Shown here: piece after piece, positions 1 through 12,200 of the stretch
Position numbering within the stretch: position 1 is the stretch's first letter
Layout of the letters: each line of letters begins with the position of its first letter
NCBI GenBank assembly: GCA_933228895.1
Contig: OW121852.1
Coordinates: forward strand, 101,329,544 to 101,393,543
Source: Platycnemis pennipes
Taxonomy: Eukaryota > Arthropoda > Insecta > Odonata > Platycnemididae
Length of the DNA stretch: 64,000 nucleotides
Reading direction: 5' to 3'
Program-made: the position numbers and the translations under genes
Notes under the pieces: model-generated
The model's database searches: none
What the model saw: the letters and a program-made list of their open reading frames with translations, nothing else
Told to the model about the DNA's origin: nothing

Positions 1-264
1 AATTAAGTAATAATGAATTAGCAAACATGGAATCCATTAAATCTTGGAATAAGACTGTCACATGATCTTTCCTGGGGTAAACACATACGTGAAATAATGG
101 GTCAAGCTAATCATAAACATGTTTAGGTTTAGGTAAACATGTAACATCCCTGCAGGGATTCATCAAAAGAGTACTGTATAAATGTGACGATCATGTACGA
201 GAAATCAGCTACTTTTCCCTTGTTAGACCTCATTTGGAATATGCTGCCAGTGTATGGGATCCCT
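1..264 (+). mobile_element. L2/CR1-like non-LTR retrotransposon, C-terminal ORF2 remnant (5' half of split element)
   Basis: In frame are LGIRLSHDLSWGKHIREI and, further on, YAASVWDPYEI-like residues (near 235-270). These are the hallmark of the region after the reverse transcriptase in L2/CR1/Jockey-type ORF2 proteins. The frame is broken by stops around 120-180. The same ORF resumes at 2236 with LKNELERVQRTSARFV. The two halves are separated by an RTE insertion. The element continues beyond the left edge of the window. Confidence 0.7.
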
Positions 265-275
265 ACGAAATCGGT

Positions 276-2224
276 TTCGCGGCTAAACTTAAAGCCACCG
301 AGTGCATCCACCGGGTTGCGGATGGTGGGTCGACCTCTAGATATAGAGGTTAGCTGCAAGATAAGCGAGTTTACTCGTTGAATAAGCAGTGGTGGACAAA
401 AAGTGATGGCATTCCGAGGGGGTATTGGTCTATCCCTGGGTAAGGTAGGTCTCTCAATAATACCGAACCTGTGAAGATGCCATGACTTGGCGACGAGAAA
501 CCGCTAATAATTACGCTTCTCATCAGCCAGATAAGAGGGCAGCAGCTCTTCTTCACATGAGTGAAGGAGGAATGCGTATGAAGGGCTTCCTGCAGTACAA
601 AGAAAGATAATAATGATGAAGATCGAAACTAAAACTTGTAGATACCGGAGTGGTGCAGGTTTACACGCATACGACGGACTATGAAGATGAAGAAGTGGAA
701 GACGTCTACGAAGATATCACGGAAGTTATAAAACAGGTAAGAGGAGAAGAAAACCTAATTATTTTAGGAGACTGGAACGCTATCGTCGGCGAAGGTCAAG
801 ATGGAAGAATAACTGGAAAATACGGATTGGGAATCCGAAACGAAAGAGGAGAAAGACTGATGGAGTTCTGCACACAGCATCAGTTAGTGGTAGCCAACGC
901 ATTGTTTAAAAATCACAACCGAAGAAGATACACATGGAAAATGCCAGGAGACAGAAGAAGATGTCAAATAGATTACATTTAAGTGAAGCAGAGATTTAGA
1001 AACCACGTGAAGGACTGCAAAAGCTAGAGTAAAAAGTTAGAGTACAAGGGAAGCAATATTGGCCCTTAGACTACTCATAGAGAAGAGGATGGAGAAGAAC
1101 AAGCCGATGTTCATTGCATTTGATTGCAATGAACGTCTGCTTTAGATTTAGATATTTAGAGAAGGCTTTTGACAACGTGGATTGGGATTTAATGCTTGGA
1201 AATCTGAAGGGAAATGGAGTGTCCTACAATGACCGAAGAATTATCCATAGTCTGTATAAAAACCAAGTGCCTGTGATTAAATCGGGACCCAGCTGTGAAG
1301 AGGCAAGAATAAGGAAAGGAGTGAGACAAGGATATGCACTGTCTCCCGTCATTTTTAATGTTTACATCGAGAGAGCCATCAATGGAATCAAAGAGAAGTC
1401 TTCTAGAGTGACTATCCATGGAGAAAAAATAATCATGTTGCGATTCGCTGATCACATAGAACTAATAGCAGAGACAGAGAGGGATCTGAACAAGATTCTA
1501 GTAACCATGGAAAGGACAATGGCCAGATATCAGCTAAAGATAAATAAGAAGAAGACTGAGATATTGTCGTGCAGCAAGAAAGAAGAGGCGAAAACCAATG
1601 TCAAACTAGGAAAACAAAAACTTGAAGAGGTGAAAGAGTTCTGTTACCTAGGGAGCCGAGTAACCTACGATGGACGAAGCAAGAAAGAAATAGTTAGAAG
1701 AAATAGCCCAGGCAAAGAGGGCATTCTATCAAAAGAAGAATCTACTTACAGCTGGAAATACAAGCGTAGAAGTAAGGAAACAGTTCATCAGAACATACAT
1801 CTGGAGCATGTTTCTTTACGGCAGTGAAGCATGGACGATGAGAGCAGCGTAGAAGAAAAGGGTGGATGCATTCGAAATGTGGTGCTACAGAAGAATGCTG
1901 AAGATTAAATGGATTGACCGAGTAAGTAACGAGGAAGTCCTAAGAAGAGTAGGAGAAAAGAGAGGTCTGCTGAAAACTCAAAAAAGAAGAAGGAACAACT
2001 TAATCGGCCATATCGTGAGACTTGATGGCCTGATGAAGACTATCGTCAAGGGAAAAGTGAACGGGAAGATTGTAAAAGGCAAGCCTTGTATGAGATACAT
2101 GGAACAGGTTGTGAAGGATGTAAAAGAGAAGAATTACGTCACAATGAAAAGGTTGGCCGATAGAAGAATCGAGTGGAAAGCTGCTTCAAACCAATCCTAG
2201 GATTGTTGACCAATGATGATGATG
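276..2224 (+). mobile_element. RTE-clade non-LTR retrotransposon, internally deleted, inserted in an L2/CR1-like element
   Basis: 650-980 encodes an apurinic-type endonuclease piece (LIILGDWNAIVGEG, then RRYTWKMPGD and QIDYI). 1060-1830 encodes a reverse transcriptase piece (RLLIEKRMEKNKPM, EKAFDNVDWDL, GVRQGYALSPVIFNVY). 1862-2197 is the RTE C-terminal domain (LIGHIVRLDGLMK). The segment between the endonuclease and RT motif 2 is missing. The catalytic box reads FADH instead of FADD, and there are stops and frameshifts, so the copy is dead. The 3' end carries a short ATG/GAT repeat typical of RTE tails. The 11-bp flanks ACGAAATCGGT (265-275) and ACGAAATTGGT (2225-2235) look like a target-site duplication with one change. 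Confidence 0.85.
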
Positions 2225-2235
2225 ACGAAATTGGT

Positions 2236-2584
2236 CTAAAAAATGAACTTGAACGTGTGCAGCGAACATCAGCAAGATTTGTAAAGGGATGGTACGATAA
2301 CTATTTTAGCGTAACCAGTCTATTAAATGAATTAAAGTGGGAATCATTGTCTGATCGCAGGTTGAAATGTAGAGTTCTTCCCCTAAATAAATTCCAAGAT
2401 AATATTTTCAGTGATGATGTTAAAAATATTTTGCGAACCCCAACTTACTATGGTAGACTGGACCATAATCAGAAAGTTAGAGAAATTGATTGCCGAAATG
2501 ACAGATTCTAAATGTCCTTTTTCCCTCGTACAATTAGGGATATGAATAGCGGTAAATATGTCCAATACGAGTGAATCAATGTAT
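2236..2584 (+). mobile_element. L2/CR1-like non-LTR retrotransposon, 3' half of split element
   Basis: The frame LERVQRTSARFVKGWYDN, then SVTSLLNELKWESLSDRR, is the canonical C-terminal end of L2/CR1-type ORF2. After an in-frame stop at about 2509 it continues with SFFPRTIRDMNS, matching the family's FFPRTIRDWN motif. It joins the fragment at 1-264 across the RTE insertion. A pair of palindromes starts directly after it at 2585. Confidence 0.75.
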
Positions 2585-2638
2585 ATCATAGGTAGCTGCA
2601 TGTTGGTATTATAATACCAACATGCAGCTACCTATGAT
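2585..2638. repeat. 54-bp perfect palindrome
   Basis: The sequence ATCATAGGTAGCTGCATG at the left edge is repeated as its exact reverse complement at the right edge. The centre is ATTATAAT with no spacer. All 27 base pairs match. A second palindrome starts two bases further on. Confidence 0.95.
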
Positions 2639-2640
2639 TA

Positions 2641-2680
2641 TGGGTTACCTTTAAGTCCTATAGGACTTAAAGGTAACCCA
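2641..2680. repeat. 40-bp perfect palindrome
   Basis: The left half begins TGGGTTACCTTTAAGTCC and is followed immediately by its exact reverse complement. The centre is CCTATAGG. It lies 2 bp after the 54-bp palindrome. Confidence 0.95.
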
Positions 2681-2769
2681 ACTAACAGCATGTTTTTGCA
2701 TGTTTAGTTTACTATATTTATTTTTTTAATAGTGAGGTTTAGACTAGTATACTATTACTACTTTTTCAT

Positions 2770-2840
2770 GCATGATATGTAGTGCATGTTTGGTGAAAAT
2801 TCACCCCCTGCCACACACCTTTATGGTGGCTTGAAGGCTT
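2770..2840 (-). repeat. Dispersed repeat, copy 1
   Basis: GTGCATGTTTGGTGA, then CACCCCCTGCCA and GGTGGCTTG, is shared with 35003-35072 and 56318-56400. On the minus strand the family reads CTTCAAGCCACC...CAAACATGCAC. It looks like the edge of a dispersed element, not a gene. Confidence 0.5.
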
Positions 2841-2994
2841 GTACACAGCACTGGTAATTTATGATATTCAGTTGATCCACAATGTATCTACAAAAGTGTT
2901 TATTAACCGGCGAAAAGATTGATATAGGTTCCCAATTATGGGAGCAATGTTCAGAATGTGACCATTACTTAGTGGTATTGTCATTCTGCAATAA

Positions 2995-3175
2995 TTCTAT
3001 GATTCGTGATTCGTGAACCGCACGAATCATATTTAAAGGAAAAATCACATGATTCATGATTCGAGATTTGAATCAAATTTACAGCAGTGAATCGTGATTC
3101 GTGCTTCGAATCTTATTTCCTTCGATATTCATGATTCGTGACTCGAATCAATACTAGGTGATTCGTGCCCAACCC
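2995..3175. repeat. Cluster of degenerate ATTCGTGATTCG-type repeats
   Basis: The words GATTCGTG, GATTCATG and CGAATCA recur at least ten times on both strands, with partial inverted symmetry. No coding signal is present. It may be the end of a DNA transposon. Confidence 0.6.
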
Positions 3176-4159
3176 TGTGTATACATACCACCCAAATTTC
3201 AGAACAATTTGCATTTTTTAGTTTGAAATTTCACAGGATAACTATAAGGATATAAATTGAGGGTAAGTAGTAAAGTAACATTACTGAATAAGCTCACTTA
3301 AGCATTATTAAGCGATAAAAAGCATAGAAACCCCCCCTCCTGGGCTGCCCCTTCCAAAGAAAAGATTTCAAAATCTAGATTTAATGCGTGAAAAATCTAA
3401 GATTGAATTTTTAAAAAATCACTGTCAGGAAACATACACTTGAAGAGCTCACCGATTCCTTCATGGGCACAGAAACTTTAGTGAGTATTAACTACATGCA
3501 AAACCCAACATATTTCAGTCTTAATCGCAGCTTCATCACTCTGGAAAGGTATTATTGTTCCTGACTGTTGGGGCACTACTGGCTGAATAATAGAGGAAGT
3601 CGAACTGGAGGGAGCACTCAAGATCAATGGAGCACTTGCGTAATTGGAAGCACATGGGATGGAGGACCCAGAAGACATAACTTTGCCCCCTGGACTAGAG
3701 GTAGAGGCTGCAAAGAGCTGATGTCTTAGACCATGCAAGTCACACCATGTCGGCAGCAGTGATGCAACACCACTTGAGGCTTGGGGTTCTGGAAGCACAA
3801 TAAGAGCTGTAGTCAGCATGCAGGCACAGTGGGAGTGGAGGCAACACAGTTCAAGGATTGAGCTACCGCGAGCCACGCTGCACCACCTCATAGCCTACCC
3901 AGTGCAGCAGTCTGCTGGCTCAATAGTGTGCTTCACCAAAGTTCGAAATGGAAGTAATGTGGGAGAGGGGATGCTGGCTGGCGACTCACATCCGTCGCCA
4001 CGGTATCAGAGCATTAAAGGCCGATTTACATATGCGGAACAATGAAATATTGTGGAGCCAGATGCCCACTCTAATCAAGGAAGGTCATTTCTTAATTAAG
4101 GGAGCCGAATGCTCTGTGAGGTGGAAGGGTATTCACATCTCTCCCCTACCCACACCCCA
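3176..4159. other. No recognisable gene
   Basis: An open frame of 137 codons on the minus strand (3478-3891) has no domain that I recognise and is low in complexity (Ser, Ala). I see no splice-supported exon here. Confidence 0.4.
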
Positions 4160-4569
4160 AAAGATGCTTATTCTTCAAACCCACTACCCCAAGATGGGTA
4201 TTTAAGATCCAATGCCGTGGGTCATGGGGGAGTCTCCCTCTGGTTGGACGGGTTGTGAGTTGGATAACAAATTTAAGATTCACAAATTTAAGAAAACCCC
4301 AGAAAAAAAACTCGAAAGCAACCCTACCCGTCGAAAACAAATTCTTGCCTGATCCAGGTTCAGTCAGGCCAGAATTGTACATAATGTAGTAATTATGAGA
4401 GCGATTTCTAAAATACATTGTTCTTCCCTGGGGTTTTCTTTAAATTGTGAATCTGGGATTCTTATCCAACTCATGACCTGTCCAACCAGGGGGAGACTCC
4501 CCCATGACTCACGGCATCAGATCTTAAATACCCATCTTGAGGTAGTGGGTTTGAAGAATAAGCATCTTT
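4160..4569. repeat. Fold-back element with 143-bp inverted arms
   Basis: The left arm (4160-4302) and right arm (4428-4569) are imperfect reverse complements. Both contain AGATGCTTATTCTTCAAACC, GGGGGAGTCTCCC and the CCCCAG inner end. The loop of about 125 bp has no coding sequence. This is the layout of a MITE or fold-back transposon. No clear target duplication was identified. Confidence 0.85.
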
Positions 4570-7500
4570 GACTTGGCCTTACTCATTTATAACTACTCCT
4601 GATCGATAACGTACTATGTCTCCACCCCTGCGACATATTTGTGTCAGATGTGGAGTAGGGTAGGAGAAGCGAACATCGTGAACGTTAACGGAGATGAGAA
4701 CGAAGGGAGTTTTATATTCTAGAGGGAATAATGATCTGCGGAAGTTTTGGAGATTGATTATAGGTGCTAAGCTGATTTTAGTAAATTTTAATGCCTACCA
4801 TACCCCACGAGGAGTATCGATCCTAATTAGAGAATATTGTCATGAGTTTCTTGTCCTTTTCATATCTTTGCTTAGTCTCTGTTGGTGAGATGTACTAGTT
4901 GAGTCGCTCGAATAAGGGTGCGGAATTCCGGACCCATTTTCCCTGACTTTTTTCTCTTTTCCAAATTCCCTAACTTTTCCCTGTCTGCTGGGCACCCTGA
5001 AAATCCTAGTGAATACCTGAAATATTTATTTCCCGCCAGCTAATAGGTATTAATTCATTTTTCAATTGAATTCAAATAAATTCCTGATGCAAAAACGTAT
5101 ATTGAAAGTATAATTTTTAACAAAAATATTGCCTCACTTTTCCGCTAAGTAATAGCCTTGTTTCTACTATCAATGCTGTCTATACTCTTATGCTTTCTTG
5201 ACAAATAAGATTATTATTAATAGTACGCTAATGTCTTCCTCAACCATTCATCTGTTCCCTACCTCTACTCAGTTGCTCACCAATCTTAATGGTGAAAATA
5301 AAATTCCTATCAATTCCCTTTGAGAAAAAAGTTAGATTTAATCTGTTACTGCTGAATTATAACAGTACCTTCTGTTGGATTTTTCAACAGTCTCTGTAGA
5401 AATCCAACAGGTTACTGATAAGGCTCTATGGTTACTCTTGGATTTCAACAGTTACACATTTGGAATTTAATACATAGTTTACAGTTGAAATCCAATCATT
5501 TACAACTGTAAATGGTCAATAATGCTAAAGATCAACAGTTTTTGGTGGACTTCAGTAGATATTTTTGAAATATATGTGGTTCCGAACTCTTAAATATGTA
5601 TCTCTTACATCCGTTACAACTCTTACATCAAGATGCAGATGAGCTCAGAGCTAACCTAGGTTAACCAAAGTGGTGGATGTTTGAGTTTCCCAGGGAAGGT
5701 TAACAGTAGCTGTAGTATTTTTTGCTGTTACTTTTGGATGTCAATAGTTAAGTACTGTAATATTTGAGCAGTTATTGATGAGATACTATAATTATTTTCT
5801 CTCGATGCCCGACAGTTACAGCTTGGTTTCAAAAGTTTGCCGTCAAAGTTCACAACAGCTCTTGGACCTCATCAGTCACTTCCTTTTTTTCAATCTGATT
5901 ATCAAGGACTATTCGTCATTTCCAATGACCACTAAGATTTATGTAAGTCCAACTGAAAATTCCTTCAAAGGTGGCCAATTTCCACTAGTAATTAGACTGA
6001 ATGCTTAATGAACTACCCTTTTTCCCTTAGTCACAACTTTGCATCCACCCTTTACATAGATCCCTAGACTTCATTCATGATAACTTGCAATGGCCTACAC
6101 GGAACAAGAATTGGCCTGTGTTGATGGATAAATTATGGATAGGGTGAATGAACTTCAAGAGTATCTATTTTCTCCTTTTATAATGTACATATATAGTAGT
6201 ACATAGAAGAAGAAAACAGTTAATTAACGGCTCATATACATTTGTTTTTTTCTCCCACAGTATAAATGCATTAGTTTTCTTATTTTTAGAACTTTTATCA
6301 TGTATGTATAGAGGAAAATGATTTTCAGGAGAAAAACGTAACACACAATATAATGGGCAAATTTCAGAAAATATGATGCTGGTATTATTCTTACATCACA
6401 ATACAACCACCACATGTCCTCAAAATACTGTGGTACCTAGTGAATTCTTAGAGGTACAATTTCAAGCCTTAAAAACATTGGGTATTTGTGTGCAGTTTAA
6501 TCCCCAATGTTTTAGTGAAAACTTTGCTCTTGGTTATCTTTAAGTGTACAGGAGTAGTATATAATTGGTACTTGGCATGGAGTTTGTCTGCCTTCACGTA
6601 TTGTGTGTTAGTTTCTTACTACAGTACCACCATAAGGAGGTTGGTTATGAATAAAATAAAGCAAAAATAGTTTATCATAATTTTAAGATGGCTCCTTAAA
6701 ATTATATTAGAGGGAGTGAGAAAGAAATGAAGAGGGTGAAGAAGGGTAAAAATAATATCTTCAATGCATATGCATGATAACTTGTATTTAAAAAGTAATA
6801 TATCTCAGGCTAATCACCAGTAATACAAACAAATAGCAGCAAAAAAATCATCTGCCTCGTTCCAAACTTAACATTTTTCACATTTACGTTACAGCGATGC
6901 AACTATCTTCAGCTGCCTAAGTTCCTTATACCCTTATAATAATCTCATGGAGAGAGCAATAAGTCATCAAATTAACATATAATGATAACAACTGAATGTT
7001 AACTGAACAGAGTTCAATAGAGAATACAGTCATAATTACATTAACCTTAGGGTTAAAATATTATGAATAATGCACTATTAATATTTTAAACAATATTATT
7101 TCAAAACACGACTCTTACTGGAGGCCATTATTGAAAGATACTACATATATTCAAATGCTAATTAGTAGTTTGCAAAAATTAAAATGCAATAACTTTACCG
7201 AAATATCTATAAAATAGTCTAAAAACCTTTCAACACCAAAAGTAAACAATGAGTTGATACCAGCACAGTCTCAAGAGTCAAAACACATAAACCGAAAAAG
7301 AAACTTCTCATAGAAACTTCCTGGAGCAAAAGCACATCATTCAAATCAAATAATAGCATGATTTTTAACATGAAAACAGAGATAAATATATTTATTTTAA
7401 TTGATACTCACACGGTATTGCTAATGATGATTCACAGTAATTCTCAGTCTTTTAAATATATCACATGACCAACAATTGTTATAGCAAGTTCACAAGTTTA

Positions 7501-8989
7501 CACTTTTATAACATGAACTGATTTTAACAGACGAACTACCCACTGAGCCAGTTACCATTCTTCAGAGGAGATTGGATTGAACAATTGATGCACTTAGGTC
7601 AAGTTGAAAATACAGGTACAACAGAAAAATATTTGGACTCAGATGGTTTGGTCCCCTGAACAACACGGGACTATGTTTCTGTGTGTGCATATATAATGGA
7701 CTTATATATAGGGATATACAGGTAGGTATGTGTCTATTTTTACATCAATTTTGAATCATACACCCAGGATGAAAAAGAAGATGATAAAATGTTTCCCAAA
7801 AAAACTAATACAATAAAATCTATCCTACCTCGGAACTTTTTAAGCATTATTTATTTGTATCTCGGTTGCACAAGAATCAGTAGATACAATATTCTCTCGT
7901 GGACTTTTTAAGATTCTATTAATTTTTGTAATCCAAAAGCATACCAGAAAAAAATCAGGTAGACCCCTGGTCCATGTGAAATGCTGGAGGTAGGGAAAAT
8001 GATAATCATGTGAAATAAATACACATGAAATGGCTAAAGAACAGTGCCATTTGAAAAAACAAAAAGAGTGATATTGAGCTTCAAATATAATATATTTGCC
8101 ATTCCACATTTTAAATTAATAAAATACTTTAAAATTATAATAGAAAACAGTGACATGAAACTTATCAATAGCAAAAAGAAAATGAGAATTACAGGAAAAG
8201 AACTATAAAATAGCCCATGCTATGGTTGGTAGAGTAAAGAAAAGCCCTAACTGCCAAAAATTTTACAGTTTTTAACTTTAACACAGCACTACTGACCATA
8301 TTTACAGATCTTACCAAGAAAATTTCCTGGCATTTCACTTTCACATGTTTCAAACACAAATATTTAATTTCAATGTTTAGGAATAAAAATAATTCTTTGC
8401 ATAAAATATTATGGTAAAAAATAGAAAACTTGGCAATTATCCATTCATACTCATCCTTTTTCACTACTATTGCTCCTAGTCTGATGCCACTTTGATACTT
8501 TTGAGGTAAAGTAATACCAACATATAAAGAGTTTAACATACAAAAGCTTGCTGATGCATCTCAAAAAATGCATGGTTCCATCTGAAATTGACAGAAATAG
8601 TGCTAACATAACAATAATTGATACAACTATGTGTCATAAAATGATAACCTAACCCTTCAACTCTTCTCTTTACACAAAATCTTTGCCTTCCACCTCTAAC
8701 ACCTCATTGAATATTTTTCCCCTCATGCTTTTTCTTCTGCATCTAGTTTATGCAGTACTTGTTGCTCATGCTGTATCCTAAGTTAAGTTATTCAATACAA
8801 TGAATCAATGTAAAAGCCCCGGTTCCTGATTATCATGTCAAATACATAAAAATAAGAACTAAGGATTTCAGTATTCTAAAATAGCTTATGGGTAGGTAAC
8901 TTTAAAAATACATGTTTTGTAACATAATACTAGTCAAAATCTCAAAAGTGAGTTCTCTCAATGGAAATTAAGTATTTAACTCATAAAAG
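4570..8989. other. AT-rich non-coding region, 3' flank of MsrA
   Basis: Between 5340 and 5800 there are degenerate direct and inverted copies of GGATTTCAACAG, suggesting an old repeat. The rest is AT-rich with no coding signal. The part next to 8989 would hold the MsrA 3' UTR. No convincing polyadenylation signal could be singled out. Confidence 0.45.
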
Positions 8990-9233
8990 TTAACACACTA
9001 ATCCACGTCCTTCATTCTGTATGTAGTATTTTTTTACATAATCAGCAATTTTTTCATTTAAACCAAGACGTTTAATATCAGCTTCCAGGGCTTCTCTTCC
9101 CCCACGCCCTAGAATATATCCATTAAGACGGGCTGCAACATGAGAACGGGTCAGTGATTTTTGATCATTTTTTGACAGGCCAATGGCTTCAATGAGCCAA
9201 GGGTGTTGTTGAAGTCGGTACTTCTGGTGATAG
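8990..9233 (-). CDS. MsrA: MsrA exon 5 and stop
   Basis: The acceptor is TTCACAG. The exon starts YHQKYRLQQHPWLIEAIG, then SHVAARLNGYILGRGG, and ends EGRGLVC followed by TAA at 8992-8990. This is the C-terminal module of the longer MsrA subtype. The final Cys is the only cysteine in this exon. Confidence 0.9.
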
Positions 9234-12200
9234 CTGTGAATGATAAAGAAAGGGTAGTGAGAGGCAGAAAATTAATTCTAAATGGCAGATAGCCAAAATC
9301 ATTACAATTTACTACTGAAATTACCTAAAGTTAACTTGAATCAATACAATTTTCATACACTGTTGGCATCCACCTCAATTTCAAAATAGAAAAATTTAAA
9401 AGATTTTCCAAAACTTTTCCAATCTTGAACAATATTTTCTAAATTTGGTAATAGAAGCTCACATCTCATACAATCTTTTAATGTGAAACACATGAATGGC
9501 ATTTTCATTTGGCAGTAATGATAACATTCATCTGATGGCAGTATGACCGTTGTCCCAAGTAGTATCAGTGATTCAGGCTATGAAGTGCATTAAAGGCAAT
9601 ACAAACTTCTAAAATAATAATCAGCTCAGCAACATATGGGCACAAGGAATAGAAAATATGCTAATTTCAGGCAGGGTACATTATTCTGTCTTCACTGAAT
9701 GAAGCACATTTTGAAAGTGGGAGAATTTCCCAATAATTTGAGTTTCATCTAAGGAAAGCATTTCAAAACTTTAAGAGAATATCATTTTAGGATAATTCCA
9801 GTGTTAACACCATCATTGTATTAAAATAGAATTGACAGTGGAAACTATAAATAAAATATGGCATTGTGGAGAAAATATTATTAACAAAATATTTTACGCT
9901 AAATATTCACTATGCTTTCAAGACAGAATAAAGAGACCAAGGCATACACATATACTTATGAACTTGTTATCGATTCACCTTTTTAAAATCACTACTACTC
10001 CAAAATGAAGTATTAACCACTGCTTTTTACACCCTCACTTATGAAGTATCCTTTTTGGCAAAGCATAAAACACTGATACATATTGCTTACTATACTCTCC
10101 CGGAAGGCTACTTTAAAATCCAATGTATAGTTTCAAAACTGGAAATTATGTTATAAACCTTAATGTATGTAAGTGTAGGCATCTGTGAAGGGTAAGTTTG
10201 AATACCCTTGTTGAGAGTTACGCACGTCAACTGTTGGTCACATTATGCGAGTGTGCTGTTTTTCCTTACTGACCAGGGAACCGGTAGAGTTCTCTCTCTC
10301 TTGTTAACTGGCCAGCATGGGGAACGGACGTGTGCGGACGAGCAGCTCTGCTGTACTCCTTATATTGAATATAGATTTTTTTCAAGTTGAATCGGTGGCT
10401 ATTTATTCTCTCCCAACGATGGACCAAACATGAACAATACAAGAATTTCTTCACAGAAAATAAAGTACAATTCCAGAGCTGTTGTTAACATTGTACATGT
10501 ATGGGACTGGGCATCTTATGATTGTTTCTGAAAGATAATAAACCGGAAAAAATGCCACAGGTGCAGCTCGAACCAACCGTAGAGTGGGGTAAAGTGGACC
10601 ACTCAAACAGTCCCGTGCATATTTCCTCCTGACACCTAACTGTGGGCTATGGAACTACTTGTAGAAGTGTTTAAGCAGGCGCTGGGCTGTGGTGTGTGTT
10701 CCAACAAGCGTGGTATCGTCAACTGAGGTACGTTTAAGCTGAAATTTGCGTTAATTTGGAACACCATATTCCACCTAATTGAAAAATACGTGGAAAACTT
10801 ATCTTTTATCTAACAAGCTGAGAGATTTCATCACCTGCCAACTAAAGGAATCGAATTAGTTACCATTCAATATTATTCCTACTCTTTGTTTATGCTGTAT
10901 CAACTTCAGTGGCTTTAAAATCTGGCTATAAATAGAAATGTTTATTATTGTAGAGTAAAGTAGACCACTTTACCCTGCATGAAGAAGACCGAAGATATGA
11001 AATGTGCAGTACAACAGGTCAAGAGTGGCAGAATGTCAATTAGAAAAGATGCAGAGGTGTTAGGTGTTCCTCGCACAACAATTCGTCGTAGGGCAAAACA
11101 TTTAAATCCTCTGAAACATGGCAGACAAACCGCCCTCTTTGAAAGTGAAAATCCGATAAATTTTTCATGCATTAAAACTTTTTTAAAACAAATAATGGTG
11201 GTCCAGTTTACCTTATACTCAGTATAAACTGATTTTAAGCCACAAATAGAACAGTGTCCCACTTTACCCCTCCTTTTAGGGTGAAATGGACCACTATTTT
11301 AAATTTAAAAAAATACAAATAGTTTGAAAGTTGGTACTCTCTCATGAATATTACATTGGGTAGGTCTTAAAGGTATTATATTTGAAATACCAAAGGGGTA
11401 CTTAAATATTACCAAGTACTTTTCTATAAAAAAATGATAAAAATGGTCCACTTTATGGCATGTCTTTGCCACTAACCAGAGGATTACAAAATATTACCAA
11501 AACTTATGCCTCAACAACCAAGGCCATGGGCCTTTAGGAAAGGAAGCTATTATACTTTTTCTGCATTTATCTCCAGTTTCTGAAAAAAAATGTTTCACCA
11601 GCTTTCTTAACCCTCTTAGTGCTAACCTTCTTCCTGGGGTACTAGTGAGAAATGTGGAGGGTAATTTAATAAAATGTAGCACCTTAGGAAAAAAACATTA
11701 TGATGCTATTGTTATATACAGTAAGTTCTCGACTTATGCAGATCCGAGTTACGCGGATCCAAAGTTACGCGGATCCAAAGTTACGCGGATGCTCAGTTAG
11801 GAAGGTGACATGCTTGCGTTTTCTCCGCGTTTCTGTTGCCACGAAAGATAGGTGGACGCATAGTTAATTATCTACTCCATAGAGATCTATATACTCCTGT
11901 TGTCCATCACAGCTAAATAAAAAGATAGAACACGTTCTTGCAGCAGACAGACGAACTTGGGTTTCCGTTGTGATTTGATTGTAAAGTTCGTTATTTATCA
12001 AGCTCGAGGAAGTTTTCTCATAAAATCATTATAATTGTCTTAGTGTTTGTTTCGGATGTGAACCCTCATAATGGCTGAGAAACGTAAGAGTGGCGAGATT
12101 TCTACGAGAGGTAAAAAGAAAAAGCAGGCCATAAGTTTGGAAACGAAACTGGAAATTATTAAGAGACATGACAAAGGTGAAAAATTTGTGGAAATTGCAC

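Noticed and set aside
650..2200. Endonuclease and reverse-transcriptase frames as host genes (often misnamed craniofacial development protein 2-like)
   Set aside because: They are parts of one RTE element with stops, an internal deletion, a lost FADD Asp and a target-site duplication.
2995..3175. Regularly spaced ATTCGTG words as a CRISPR-like array
   Set aside because: The units are short, degenerate, in both orientations and unevenly spaced, in a eukaryotic context.
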